Part shown: one piece after another, positions 18,113 through 26,998 of the stretch
How positions within the stretch are numbered: position 1 is the stretch's first letter
Layout: every line of letters begins with the position of its first letter
Source: Sporosarcina ureilytica
GTDB taxonomy: Bacteria > Bacillota > Bacilli > Bacillales_A > Planococcaceae
DNA: 64,000 nucleotides
Assembly: GCF_001753205.1 (NCBI RefSeq)
Contig: NZ_CP017560.1
Location: 2,666,001-2,730,000, forward strand
Direction of reading: 5' to 3'
Position numbers and translations under genes: made by a program
The notes under the pieces: model-generated
What the model saw: the letters and a program-made list of their open reading frames with translations, nothing else
The model's database searches: none
What the model was told of the DNA's origin: nothing

Positions 18113-18574
18113 TTATTCATAAAACCTACCTTGAATCATCTCTTCAAAATCCACAAGTAAAATCATTTCGTTGCTTCGTTTAATCACGCCAGAAACAGGG
18201 AGTTCATCTGCAACGTATAAATCATTCGCAGATTCAATGTCCAGCTCATTGATTCGATCAATTTGCATCACATCACTTACTTCCAATGCAGCTGTCATTT
18301 GACCAAATTCAACGACAATATATTTATTATCCATCTCATTTTCTAATTCAGCTTGACCAACTATTGACTTTAAGTCAATTAAGGGAAGTACATCACCGCG
18401 TAATTGTATAATCCCCTTAACAAAATTGGGTGCATGAGGAATAACTGTAACTGGTAGTGGCTCAATAATCTCTCTCACTTGGGATATTCGAATGCCAAAA
18501 TGATTCGCTCCAACTCGAAACTCTACGAACTCAAATATATTTTGTCCCGCCACTTCTTTTTCAGATAGGTTCAT
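18113..18574 (-). CDS. cheW: Chemotaxis coupling protein CheW
   Basis: This protein of about 153 residues is a single CheW domain that bridges chemoreceptors to the kinase CheA. Typical stretches are IRISQVREII, PNFVKGIIQLRGDVLPLIDL and the C-terminal ILLVDFEEM. The ATG at 18574 is chosen because AAAGGA lies nine bases upstream; two in-frame ATGs come slightly earlier. No other chemotaxis gene is nearby, so it acts in trans with a system encoded elsewhere. Confidence 0.9.
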   Translation of the reverse strand: MNLSEKEVAGQNIFEFVEFRVGANHFGIRISQVREIIEPLPVTVIPHAPNFVKGIIQLRGDVLPLIDLKSIVGQAELENEMDNKYIVVEFGQMTAALEVSDVMQIDRINELDIESANDLYVADELPVSGVIKRSNEMILLVDFEEMIQGRFYE

Positions 18575-18655
18575 TAGGTCCATTCCTTTCAAATGACTTT
18601 AACCGTTTCATCATGTTCTATCCATTATTATCGGTTATAATTCATAATCATTTAG

Positions 18656-19525
18656 TTAGGATGAATAATTTTCATACAATACTTGCGTACCTTTTTCTCC
18701 ATAACCTTTGGCTACCAACTCATTATACATACTACGAGCAAGTTTTAAGCCTGGTAACTCAAGTTCCATCAGCTCAGCTTCTGCTAGTGCAATATCCATA
18801 TCCTTTAAAAAGTGTTTGACATAAAATCCAGGCTCAAAATTCCCTTCTAACATGCGTGGCGCTAAGTTCGATAAGGACCAGGATCCTGCAGCGCCCGAAG
18901 CAATCGAGGATAAAACCGTTCGAGGGTCAAGACCTGCTTTTTCTGCATATATAATTGCCTCGCAAACGCCAATCATATTCGTAGCAATCGCAATCTGGTT
19001 CGCCATTTTAGTATGTTGACCTGCGCCTGCATTTCCTTGATATACAATATCTTTACCAAAGACTTGTAAGATAGGTTGAATTTCTTCAAAAACAGCCTTG
19101 TCTCCTCCACACATAATCGATAAGACACCATTTTGTGCACCGATATCTCCGCCTGAAACTGGTGCATCAATAGATGACATTTGCATTTCTGTTGCCCGAT
19201 TCGCAATCTTTTTTGCTAATTCGGGGCTTGATGTCGTCATATCGACAACTATCTGGCCTGGCTTTCCAACTTCAAATATTCCATTCTCACCAAAATAAAT
19301 ACTCTCAACATCCGCTGGATAGCCTGCCATTGTAAAGATTACCTCTGCAGCTTCTACAGCTTGACTCGGCGTATCAGTCCATACAGCCCCTTCTTCTAAC
19401 AAAGATTTAGCTTTTGACTTTGTTCTTGAATAAATGGTGACGTTGTAATTGGCTTTTAATAAATGTCGAACAATGCTACTACCCATAACACCTGTACCTA
19501 TAAATGCAATATGTTTAACCACCAT
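18656..19525 (-). CDS. ykwC: 3-hydroxyisobutyrate dehydrogenase family (YkwC)
   Basis: This 289-residue NAD(P)-dependent beta-hydroxyacid dehydrogenase closely resembles B. subtilis YkwC. The Rossmann motif IGTGVMG is near residue 10, the substrate motif DAPVSGGDIGAQNG near 120, and the catalytic Lys in GQHTKMANQ near 170. The start taken is ATG 19525 after a GGGGGAA site; a 51-residue upstream extension has no ribosome site. The substrate is unproven; a valine-catabolism or small hydroxyacid is plausible. Confidence 0.9.
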   Translation of the reverse strand: MVVKHIAFIGTGVMGSSIVRHLLKANYNVTIYSRTKSKAKSLLEEGAVWTDTPSQAVEAAEVIFTMAGYPADVESIYFGENGIFEVGKPGQIVVDMTTSSPELAKKIANRATEMQMSSIDAPVSGGDIGAQNGVLSIMCGGDKAVFEEIQPILQVFGKDIVYQGNAGAGQHTKMANQIAIATNMIGVCEAIIYAEKAGLDPRTVLSSIASGAAGSWSLSNLAPRMLEGNFEPGFYVKHFLKDMDIALAEAELMELELPGLKLARSMYNELVAKGYGEKGTQVLYENYSS

Positions 19526-19609
19526 GATTCCCCCCATGCTTTTACTCTCTTTTCTGTATATTCTACCAGAAAAGATAATTTTTGTATCGTACATAAACAT
19601 AAACACTAA

Positions 19610-19645
19610 ACAAAAAAAGAGGACGAACTTTAAAAGTTCGTCCTT
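19610..19645 (-). terminator. Terminator upstream of ykwC
   Basis: Stem AGGACGAACTT/AAGTTCGTCCT followed by CTTTTTTTG on the minus strand. It would end transcripts from the spo0E-like gene. Confidence 0.8.
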
Positions 19646-19839
19646 AAAAGGGGGAAATGAGAATGTTGCTGTGTTCAATATTAATGTCCCCCATTTTCCT
19701 AAAGCTTAAACATCTTTTTTAAAATATTTTATTTTTATTTTATCATATGCATTTTTTAATTCATTTTCTTCTTCAGTTGTTAGTTGTTACCGTTTAAGCA
19801 ATATATTTGACGAGTCTGATACCTACAGTCCTTTTCTCC

Positions 19840-20025
19840 TTACCTTATAGTTAATTCGCACATCGCTCCATGCAACGGTGCTTTATCGTTTTCTAACTCA
19901 TTTAGTAGTACATCCAGTCTTCTACTTAGATTTATCGTTTCTTGTGAAGAGAAACCTTTCTTTTTTACAGTTCTTATCATTGTCTCACGTAACTGTTCGA
20001 TTTCATCCATTAGATTATGTTTCAT
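19840..20025 (-). CDS. Spo0E-like aspartyl-phosphate phosphatase
   Basis: This 61-residue helical-hairpin protein belongs to the Spo0E/YnzD family, which dephosphorylates Spo0A~P and delays sporulation. The family signature is present as SSQETINLSRRLDVLLNE, around residues 26-43. The start ATG 20025 follows GGAGGGG. Which Spo0E paralogue it corresponds to cannot be said. A sensor kinase of the sporulation-kinase type is encoded 1.6 kb away. Confidence 0.85.
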   Translation of the reverse strand: MKHNLMDEIEQLRETMIRTVKKKGFSSQETINLSRRLDVLLNELENDKAPLHGAMCELTIR

Positions 20026-20228
20026 ACGAACCCCTCCATGGGTAAAATGAGGTACTTATTATTCCAACAAAATGAAAAGAAACTCCTTTGATTCCAATAA
20101 GTCTAAAAGCTCTGTTAATATCGTACCGATTTTAATACTTTTACGCAATGGTTGTTTTCGATTAGAATAGTTGTAGAATGAAACTTAAAGAAGTTTTATT
20201 CGTCTACTATACTGAAGGAGGAATTTAT

Positions 20229-20942
20229 ATGATTAAGAAACCGTATTTACTTTCAACTTTACTAATTGCAATGCTCATTTTAGCAGCTTGTGGTAAAACA
20301 ACAAGTGATGACAATGGAACAGATGTTGAAAACGACACAGGACAAGCACCGAATGAGGAAGTAGAAAATAATGAAGATAACGAAGATAACGATGTCATTC
20401 AAGATGAAGATGATTCCGTTGGAGCCGTGGACGATGAAGAGGCCTCTGAAAATGAACCAAACGTAGAAGAGGACGGCAAAAATGAAGAACCGCAATCAAA
20501 TGACTTTTTAACGAATGCAGAGCAAGTAGATAGCGATGCACAAGATTTTTCGATGTATATATTACCTGAATATACACTAACGAGCGAGGAACCGGGGAGA
20601 GATTCTCTATACTTAACTGAAGATGGTAAAATCTTTATGAGAATTGAAACATTACCTGCTGACGAAGAAACGTATACGTATTTAAAAGAAAATACAATCG
20701 CAACACTTGAAGCAAGTAGTAATGAGAATACGCCAACTGAATTAACACAAGAAAACTCCTTACCACAAGGCGATAATATTGAAAATGCCGTTGGATACAC
20801 AGTGACTACTGAAGAAGGTATCGTGACAGGCATTGTATTCGAACGTGATGGTTTGCTTGTTCGTCTAACAATTTTCGATACACAAGAAGCTAACTATTTC
20901 TCTGATTTCTTAAAAATGGGTGAAACGGTCGTAAAAAAATAA
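20229..20942 (+). CDS. Lipoprotein with acidic linker, unknown
   Basis: This 237-residue secreted lipoprotein has a signal peptide ending LAAC (Cys 21). Residues about 25-100 are a low-complexity Glu/Asp/Asn linker, followed by a compact domain (about 105-237) of mixed beta strands that I do not recognise. The start taken is ATG 20229, behind AAGGAGG; an upstream in-frame ATG at 20178 would bury the signal peptide. It has its own terminator. It is probably a surface sensor or binding protein spaced from the membrane by the acidic linker. Confidence 0.75.
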   Translation: MIKKPYLLSTLLIAMLILAACGKTTSDDNGTDVENDTGQAPNEEVENNEDNEDNDVIQDEDDSVGAVDDEEASENEPNVEEDGKNEEPQSNDFLTNAEQVDSDAQDFSMYILPEYTLTSEEPGRDSLYLTEDGKIFMRIETLPADEETYTYLKENTIATLEASSNENTPTELTQENSLPQGDNIENAVGYTVTTEEGIVTGIVFERDGLLVRLTIFDTQEANYFSDFLKMGETVVKK

Positions 20943-20972
20943 AGAATATCTGTTTTTTTAAGTGAAAGACAA

Positions 20973-21005
20973 AAAGACTGTAGATTTCCTTCTACAGTCT
21001 TTTAT
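20973..21005 (+). terminator. Terminator of the acidic lipoprotein
   Basis: Stem AAAGACTGTAG/CTACAGTCTTT followed by a T-rich tract. Confidence 0.85.
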
Positions 21006-21045
21006 TTTACTGAAAATAAAGATGTCAAGATTGCACCCTTTTCAA

Positions 21046-21083
21046 CAAAAAACGCAGGCACTTTGTAATGTGTGCCCACGCTT
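21046..21083 (-). terminator. Terminator of the MarR gene
   Basis: Stem AAGCGTGGGCAC/GTGCCTGCGTT on the minus strand, followed by a T-run, immediately after the MarR stop codon. Confidence 0.75.
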
Positions 21084-21526
21084 TATTTTGATAAGTCTTT
21101 GACTGACAACCCAAGTTTTTTTACCAGTTGAATCGCTGCTTCTTGTTCTTCAACATTTAGGCCAGCCATTAACTCTTCTATTTTTTGGGCATGTTCAGGA
21201 AAGATGGATTCTACCAACGTTACCCCTTTTTCCGTAATCGATATATAGGTGACCCGCTTATCCTCTTCGCAAAAAATCCGTTGTAAAAATCCCTTCTCTT
21301 CCAATCTATTTACAACATAGGTCATCGAACCACTACGCAGTAAAATCTTTTGTCCAATTTTTTGGATTGGTTGTTGACCTCTATGATGAAGAAGTTCAAG
21401 AACTCCAAACTCTGTCGGATTCAGCCCATACCGCTCGATTAACTTATGAGATTCTTCTAAAATTACTTTACTCGCCCTTGAAAGCACGATAAATAACTTG
21501 AGCGCACGCTCTCTATCCTTCGTCAT
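21083..21526 (-). CDS. MarR-family regulator (MhqR-like)
   Basis: This 147-residue winged-helix repressor resembles B. subtilis YkvE/MhqR, which controls quinone and aldehyde detoxification genes. Conserved text includes YGLNPTEFGVLELL, GSMTYVVNRLE and the wing DKRVTYISITEKG. Only one Cys is present, in the wing region. The start ATG 21526 has an AAGGTGA site, and a consensus-like promoter lies just before it. In B. subtilis mhqR follows kinD; here too it follows a sensor kinase. The target genes are not next to it. Confidence 0.82.
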   Translation of the reverse strand: MTKDRERALKLFIVLSRASKVILEESHKLIERYGLNPTEFGVLELLHHRGQQPIQKIGQKILLRSGSMTYVVNRLEEKGFLQRIFCEEDKRVTYISITEKGVTLVESIFPEHAQKIEELMAGLNVEEQEAAIQLVKKLGLSVKDLSK

Positions 21527-21565
21527 TTTTTCACCTTCTATATATCCGTAAATATGTCCTTCATT

Positions 21566-21595
21566 AGTATATCGGATAGAGAACATCCTTGTCAA
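21566..21595 (-). promoter_or_regulatory. Promoter of the MarR gene
   Basis: On the minus strand TTGACA (21595-21590) and TATACT (21571-21566) are separated by 18 bases. It lies between the kinase stop and the MarR start. Confidence 0.6.
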
Positions 21596-21613
21596 AATCG
21601 CTCATTGTTTCTT

Positions 21614-23044
21614 TTACTTTGTAACAAATTTCTTTTTTTCTTCTTCCGTGATTGTCTTATCTTTTTCAGCAATTGGAAACGAAAGGATGAATTTCGTCCC
21701 TTTCCCCAATTCACTCGTAACTGAAATGGTTCCACCTTGATCTTCTACTGTCTTTAAAACGAAAGGCAATCCTAGTCCTGTACCAGAAGAACGTGTCGTA
21801 AAATAAGGCATGAAAATTTGTTTCAAATGATTTTCATCGATGCCCTTTCCCGTATCTTCTATCACAATATTAATTTTATTTTGTCCGGATTTTTTAGTGT
21901 AAATGGATAAAGTGCCACCTGGTTGCATAGCTTCTAATCCATTTTTCAATAAATTTAGTAAAACTTGTTTTAACTTACCTTCCTCAGCGAAGAGAGAAGG
22001 TTCTCCCTCGAATTCAAAATCTTGAACAATCATAATACTTTCCAATGTTGCTTTCGGATAAATGACACGGATAATATCAGAAAGAAGCGTGTGCACTGAA
22101 ATGATTTCTTTTTCAAAAGAGGATGGTTTCGATAAAAATAGCATTTCACTTAATATTAATTCCATTCTTTGAATTTCATCATCAATGACATTTAAATACT
22201 TTAATGTTTCATCATTTGCGGTAGCTTTTAATAATTGTGTAAATCCTTTGAGTGTTGTAATCGGATTTCGAATTTCATGGGCGATACTTGCAGCAAGTTG
22301 GCCGACTTCTAATAATGACCCTTTATGTGCCAATTGTTGCTTGAGCATTGTCTTTTCGGTAAAATCAGTTATTTTCGTTAAGATTAGATTGGTCTCGTCA
22401 TCTTTAAAAGATGCGATTTTATAATATCGGATATGTTCAGAAGGATGAATATATTGCTGTATCGTTTCGATATGTCCTTCTTCTGCTATTTGTTGCTTAA
22501 ACTTCTCTATTTTCAGTGTTTTTTCCGAGAATAATTCTAGTACATGATCGATTGTTTTCCCAATAAAATATTCATGTGAAATATCAAAGAGTTCAATGGA
22601 TAATTCATTCATATCTTTTATAATTCCCTCTTGATCGCTGATAATAAATAAACTATCAGACTGTATAAATGCACTTCCCCAATGAATATCCAGTCTTTTT
22701 TTATTGATTAAAGATAAATCGAAAAGCATAATAACTTTGCTAGCCGTTTCATCATAAAGAACACTTACCTTCACACAACATTGGTCTTTATGCAATTTCA
22801 TTTGTATTTCAACTGTCATTCTTTTTTTATCGCTTATTTGTTTTAACATGTCGTTCATTGTTAGTAAAGATTGTTCTGCAATCACATCTCTGATATTACT
22901 TTGTTGACCGATTCCAAAGCTCTCTATAAATCGATGATTCGCCTTATAAATAGTACCGCTTAAATCGACAACCGCTAACGGTTTATTTACATCTTTTAAA
23001 AGAAATTGAATATCTTCGTTTAATTGTGTTTTTTCTAGTGTCAA
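21614..23044 (-). CDS. Soluble PAS-domain sensor histidine kinase
   Basis: This 476-residue kinase has two PAS-like domains (about 10-110 and 120-235), an H-box AHEIRNPITT (phospho-His 256), N-box LNLLKNGLEA (about 363-372) and G-boxes DTGKGI and GTGLGL. No transmembrane segment is seen, so it senses a cytosolic signal. The N-terminal domains and the position upstream of an mhqR-like gene match the kinD/kinE group that feeds the Spo0 phosphorelay; the partner is inferred, as no response regulator is adjacent. The start TTG 23044 lies seven bases after GGAGG. Confidence 0.88.
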   Translation of the reverse strand: MTLEKTQLNEDIQFLLKDVNKPLAVVDLSGTIYKANHRFIESFGIGQQSNIRDVIAEQSLLTMNDMLKQISDKKRMTVEIQMKLHKDQCCVKVSVLYDETASKVIMLFDLSLINKKRLDIHWGSAFIQSDSLFIISDQEGIIKDMNELSIELFDISHEYFIGKTIDHVLELFSEKTLKIEKFKQQIAEEGHIETIQQYIHPSEHIRYYKIASFKDDETNLILTKITDFTEKTMLKQQLAHKGSLLEVGQLAASIAHEIRNPITTLKGFTQLLKATANDETLKYLNVIDDEIQRMELILSEMLFLSKPSSFEKEIISVHTLLSDIIRVIYPKATLESIMIVQDFEFEGEPSLFAEEGKLKQVLLNLLKNGLEAMQPGGTLSIYTKKSGQNKINIVIEDTGKGIDENHLKQIFMPYFTTRSSGTGLGLPFVLKTVEDQGGTISVTSELGKGTKFILSFPIAEKDKTITEEEKKKFVTK

Positions 23045-23274
23045 CTTTAAACCTCCTACTCCCTTTTTCAACAATATGAGGAATATTGATAAATCATGCG
23101 GAAAGGTCAAATTTGTACAAGAGATGTCCATTATAAATTATTTCACAGATTGTCGCTTATGTGTATGGATAAAAAGAACCACTAGACATTCCTGTGCGTC
23201 AGAATTTTTACATTCTTTCAAATCATACCAAATTTTACTGAATATTAAAACCAAAATAATTACTCATTACAAAA

Positions 23275-23308
23275 AGTCCTAGCAAAAGGATTTTTTCGCT
23301 AGGACCCA
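23275..23308 (-). terminator. Terminator of ktrD
   Basis: Stem GTCCTAGC/GCTAGGAC with an A/T loop, then TTTTTG on the minus strand. Confidence 0.8.
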
Positions 23309-23352
23309 GGTTATTCTGATTTTTGTAATACTTCATTGCATATAGTCAATGA

Positions 23353-24705
23353 TTACCCAATAATTACTCTTTCTTTAGGGTAATGATAATGTGGTTTTTT
23401 TGTTCTTCCGCCTAATGTAAATAAAAAGGAAATTAAACCTACTCTTCCAATAAACATAAGGACCATAATAATTATTTTTCCGGTTACCGATAATTCAGAT
23501 GTAATTCCAAGTGACATGCCACAAGTCCCGAAGGCCGATGTAATTTCAAATAACAGTGCATGTGCCGGTAATGTAGGCTCAGTAACGAGAAGAACAACAA
23601 CTGCAATCACCACCATCAGGCCTGCTAAAAGAATAACAGCATAAGACCTAAACACATCCACTAATTTTATTTGTCGATGAAAAACATGAATGACTTCTTG
23701 TCCACGTGCAAAATTAATAAGAAACAATACAGCGATTGCAAGCGTCGTCGTTCTTATACCGCCCCCAACTGAACTAGGCGAAGCTCCGATAAACATTAAG
23801 CTACTAATTAAAATATCTGTCGCGTTACTAAATTGTGTGACGTCAAATGTTGTTAACCCTGCGGAACGTGAGGAAACCGAATGGAATAACGCTGTAAAAA
23901 GTTTTTCATGCCATGCCATCCCTTTGAACGAGTTCATGGATTCTAAAATAAAAATCATGACTGTACCAAAAACAAGTAAAATACCGAATGTCGCGGTTGT
24001 AATTTTCGTGAATAGTGAAAAACGGAAGTTCTTCCTTTTATTTCTTGAAAAATAATATCTTACTTCAGCTAATACTGGAAATCCAATTGCTCCGAATACG
24101 ATTAGAATCATCGTACAAATTTGAATAAAGTAATCATTGAAATATGGCTGTAACGAGGCATTATCAAGTGAAAAACCAGCATTTGTTGTTGCAGACACAG
24201 CCATAAACAAGCCGTTAAGGAAAGCATCACCAAATGTTTCAAAATCATTTAGAATATAAATCGTAAATATAAGGCCGCCAACTAACTCAATCGTAAAAAT
24301 TAGTTGGACAATTTGACGAATAAGTTGAACGATTCCTGCAAGTTCATACTGATTATGATCCGCCATCATTAACTGACGTTCACGCAATCCGATTCGTTTT
24401 TTAATCATCAACCAAAAAAATGTCCCGAGCGACATAATTCCAATTCCACCTAGTTGCAAAACAACCATGAGCATCGCAATCCCGAAAGATGTATAGGTAT
24501 CACCAATACTTATCGGCGTTAGCCCTGTGACGCTTACAGCACTTACAGCCGTAAATACACTGTCAATTAACTTCACTTCTATACCAGGCTTATAAACACC
24601 TGGCAAATTAAGGAGAAAGAAGGAGAAGGCAATCGCAAGAAAATAGTAAAACACAAGTATTTGCACGGATGTAAATCTTTTAATTGCCTCCCGTGGATAC
24701 TTCAT
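23353..24705 (-). CDS. ktrD: Ktr potassium channel subunit KtrD
   Basis: This 450-residue Trk/Ktr/HKT-family membrane protein dimerises to form the K+ pathway, gated by a KtrC ring. Four M-P-M repeats are visible, each with a filter-type glycine segment, for example AVSVTGLTP near 60 and ATTNAGFSLD near 180. It resembles B. subtilis YkrM/KtrD in length. The partner KtrC lies 19 kb away in the same window, as the two genes are also apart in B. subtilis. The terC gene lies 29 bases upstream on the same strand, so read-through from the riboswitch unit is possible. Confidence 0.93.
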   Translation of the reverse strand: MKYPREAIKRFTSVQILVFYYFLAIAFSFFLLNLPGVYKPGIEVKLIDSVFTAVSAVSVTGLTPISIGDTYTSFGIAMLMVVLQLGGIGIMSLGTFFWLMIKKRIGLRERQLMMADHNQYELAGIVQLIRQIVQLIFTIELVGGLIFTIYILNDFETFGDAFLNGLFMAVSATTNAGFSLDNASLQPYFNDYFIQICTMILIVFGAIGFPVLAEVRYYFSRNKRKNFRFSLFTKITTATFGILLVFGTVMIFILESMNSFKGMAWHEKLFTALFHSVSSRSAGLTTFDVTQFSNATDILISSLMFIGASPSSVGGGIRTTTLAIAVLFLINFARGQEVIHVFHRQIKLVDVFRSYAVILLAGLMVVIAVVVLLVTEPTLPAHALLFEITSAFGTCGMSLGITSELSVTGKIIIMVLMFIGRVGLISFLFTLGGRTKKPHYHYPKERVIIG

Positions 24706-24734
24706 TTTTCCTTCCTCCTTCCGCCATCAATATT

Positions 24735-25496
24735 TTATCCTACTCTTTTCTTACGGACTTTCCTAACACCACTTAAATAGCCTCGCAGTGCAATTCCTAC
24801 CAACACAATCCAAAACGTTGATTTCCAAAGAGTAGAATGCGGAAATGCTGTATCAATAATCTGAAGCTTTTCATGGGATAAAGTAAGTACTACTAATTTA
24901 ACGCCTACCCATCCTACAATAAGAAATGCAGCCGTTTCAAGTGTTGGGTATTTTTCCAACAACACAACAAATTGCCTTGCAGCAAACCGCATAATGATAA
25001 GACCAATAATCCCACCGAGTAACATAACACTAAACTGTCCGCCATTAATACCGCCAATATCGAAATCCCCTATTTCTGGAAGAGTAACTGCAAGTGCAAC
25101 AGCAGCTAACATAGAATCAAGAGCAAACGCTATATCTGCCAACTCTACTTTCAAAACTGTCATCCAAAAACCTGATTGTTTACCTTTCTTCACCTTCGCA
25201 TCATTATGATTATTTTTTCTTTGGTCGATAATATTTTTAATAGATATAAACAATAAATATGCTGCGCCGAGCGCTTGGATTTGCCATATATCTACTAAGA
25301 AAGTAATCATAAATAACGCGGCAAAGCGAAATACAAATGCACCTAACAAACCATAAAACAATGCTTTTCTTTGTTGAACCCTCGGTAAATGTTTTACCAT
25401 AACAGCCATGACGACTGCGTTATCCGCTGCAAGTAATCCTTCTAGTATGATCAGAACGACAAGCACCCATGCGTATTCTAATAAAATTGCTTCCAC
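24735..25496 (-). CDS. ykoY: TerC-family membrane protein (YkoY-like)
   Basis: This 253-residue TerC-family transporter has about seven helices. Intramembrane acidic motifs, as in the family, are LEGLLAADNAVVMA (about 18-31) and ELADIAFALDSMLAA (about 118-132). In B. subtilis, YkoY and its relative MeeF load exported metalloenzymes with Mn2+ or remove excess Mn2+. Its mRNA leader carries a yybP-ykoY riboswitch (25529-25690), which strongly supports a manganese role. It starts at ATG 25496. Confidence 0.92.
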   Translation of the reverse strand: MEAILLEYAWVLVVLIILEGLLAADNAVVMAVMVKHLPRVQQRKALFYGLLGAFVFRFAALFMITFLVDIWQIQALGAAYLLFISIKNIIDQRKNNHNDAKVKKGKQSGFWMTVLKVELADIAFALDSMLAAVALAVTLPEIGDFDIGGINGGQFSVMLLGGIIGLIIMRFAARQFVVLLEKYPTLETAAFLIVGWVGVKLVVLTLSHEKLQIIDTAFPHSTLWKSTFWIVLVGIALRGYLSGVRKVRKKRVG

Positions 25497-25528
25497 TCTC
25501 CATTGATTCCTCCTATGAATTCAAAATA

Positions 25529-25690
25529 AAAAAGACCCTCACCTAATAAAGGCAAAGGTCTCGCAAAGTCGGAATTCAGTACTGCAAATTTCGGCTATCA
25601 TAACCGATGGCATAGCCATGTATTGACGATTATGAAATAGGTTTCCCTAATGCTACTCCCCTTTGACATGCTAGTCAAAAGTTATTAAGT
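25529..25690 (-). promoter_or_regulatory. yybP-ykoY manganese riboswitch with terminator
   Basis: The minus-strand leader of terC shows the conserved elements of this class: AAAGGGGAGTAGC at the 5' side, GTCAATACATGGCTATGCCA in the middle and GCGAGACCTTTGCC at the 3' side. The last element is shared with a terminator stem (AGACC.../...GGTCT plus six T) at 25529-25562. In the known class Mn2+ binding prevents termination and turns the gene on. It lies between about 30 and 190 bases before the terC start. Confidence 0.9.
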
Positions 25691-25745
25691 TATTGGATGC
25701 TTTTGCCTATATTATATCATTTTCATTATGAATGTACATAAAAAT

Positions 25746-26834
25746 TTAATTTATTTTTATATGAAATTCAGGATTCCCCTTATTTTTATTATAAAAAGCA
25801 GTCATCGTTGGGATAGATTGTATAAAATCAGCACATTTTATGCCACTAGGGGCAAGCAACTGTTGAGCGATTGTCGTATCAAAAGTAGCATTCCATGTTA
25901 AATAATCAATTGTCTCTACCTCAACCCCTAACTTTTGCTGTAACTTTGTCGATGACAATCCTTTTTCAGCAAGAATGCGTGGCAATCTTCCTTTTGGCTT
26001 CTTTCCAGTCAGTTCGATTACCATTGCCCGGTACACATCTTCAATCGGGTGTGGAGCTGGATCTGTTAAATGAATTGTTTCCCCCACCGCTTCCGGACTT
26101 TTGGATAAATAGACAGTTGCATTAATAATATAGTCAATCGGCACAACGTTTATGCACGCCTCCGTTTTTCCGACATAAGGAATAAATGGCAACCACTTTA
26201 AACGATCAATCATATTCATAAAAAAGTAAGGACCGTCAAATTTGATTGTTTCTCCTGTTATGGAATGCCCTCGCACGATTCCAGGACGAATAATTGTTAA
26301 AGGGATATGTGTTTTAAGGGACTCAACTAAAATTTCTGCTTCAAACTTCGTTTCCTCATAATGATTTTTGAATGCGGTTGGACGGATTAATTCAGTCTCT
26401 AATAATAATCCTTCCCGCTTGCCAGCCACGTAGGCGGTACTAAAATACATATACCGTTCGATTGAAGGGTGATGTTTCACGAACTCATTGACGTACCTAG
26501 TTCCATCTACATTAACTTTCCAAGCGATTTCTGCTTGAACTGCGAGGTCATAGATGGCAGCAAGATGCCAAACAGTCAGATGTTCTGTATTCAATTGCTG
26601 AATAACCGACTGTTCGATACTTAGACTAGGTTTTGAAATGTCCCCTACTATCAGTTCAAATGGCACGATAACTTGAACTTCTTCCATAATTGATTTGATT
26701 TTTGATTTTGCAAGTACAACCTGCTCTTTTTGAATCAATAAATAAATCTTCTTAACTTCACCTTGCCGTAAAATTTCTTTAATTAATTCAGAAGCAATGA
26801 ATCCTGGAAAGCCAGTAAAAAAATGCGTTCGCAT
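25746..26834 (-). CDS. SDR oxidoreductase, thioester-reductase-like
   Basis: This protein of about 362 residues is an extended short-chain dehydrogenase of the NAD_binding_4 (male sterility/thioester reductase) type. It shows the nucleotide motif TGFPGFIASEL (about 6-16) and the catalytic YxxxK as YEETK (around 170). Relatives reduce fatty-acyl or peptidyl thioesters, or act as epimerases. The start ATG 26834 follows GGAGGG. Neighbours give no pathway. Confidence 0.75.
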   Translation of the reverse strand: MRTHFFTGFPGFIASELIKEILRQGEVKKIYLLIQKEQVVLAKSKIKSIMEEVQVIVPFELIVGDISKPSLSIEQSVIQQLNTEHLTVWHLAAIYDLAVQAEIAWKVNVDGTRYVNEFVKHHPSIERYMYFSTAYVAGKREGLLLETELIRPTAFKNHYEETKFEAEILVESLKTHIPLTIIRPGIVRGHSITGETIKFDGPYFFMNMIDRLKWLPFIPYVGKTEACINVVPIDYIINATVYLSKSPEAVGETIHLTDPAPHPIEDVYRAMVIELTGKKPKGRLPRILAEKGLSSTKLQQKLGVEVETIDYLTWNATFDTTIAQQLLAPSGIKCADFIQSIPTMTAFYNKNKGNPEFHIKIN

Positions 26835-26916
26835 ATTGTCCCTCCTCTTCACGATGAAAAGATGCACCTATTATAAATTATAGAATTTTAGAACTATTTT
26901 AATTATAGCCGTAAAC

Positions 26917-26964
26917 AAGAAAAAGTAGAAGACGAGATTTTGCCATACTCATCCTCTACTTTTG
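26917..26964 (-). terminator. Terminator of the RND transporter
   Basis: A long stem (AAAGTAGAGGATGAG pairing with CTCGTCTTCTACTTT on the minus strand) is followed by T residues. Confidence 0.8.
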
Positions 26965-26998
26965 TCATCATTGTGGTGCAGTTTTGATGGACATCGAA

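Noticed and set aside
19700..19800. Minus-strand coding-like stretch ending ...YDKIKIKYFKKDV before a stop
   Set aside because: No start codon or ribosome site exists and a stop lies directly upstream in frame. It could be a remnant of a small gene, but the evidence is too thin to list.
20399..20833. 144-codon frame antisense to the acidic lipoprotein
   Set aside because: The Ser-rich product is the reverse of Glu/Asp codons; the plus strand has lipobox and ribosome site.
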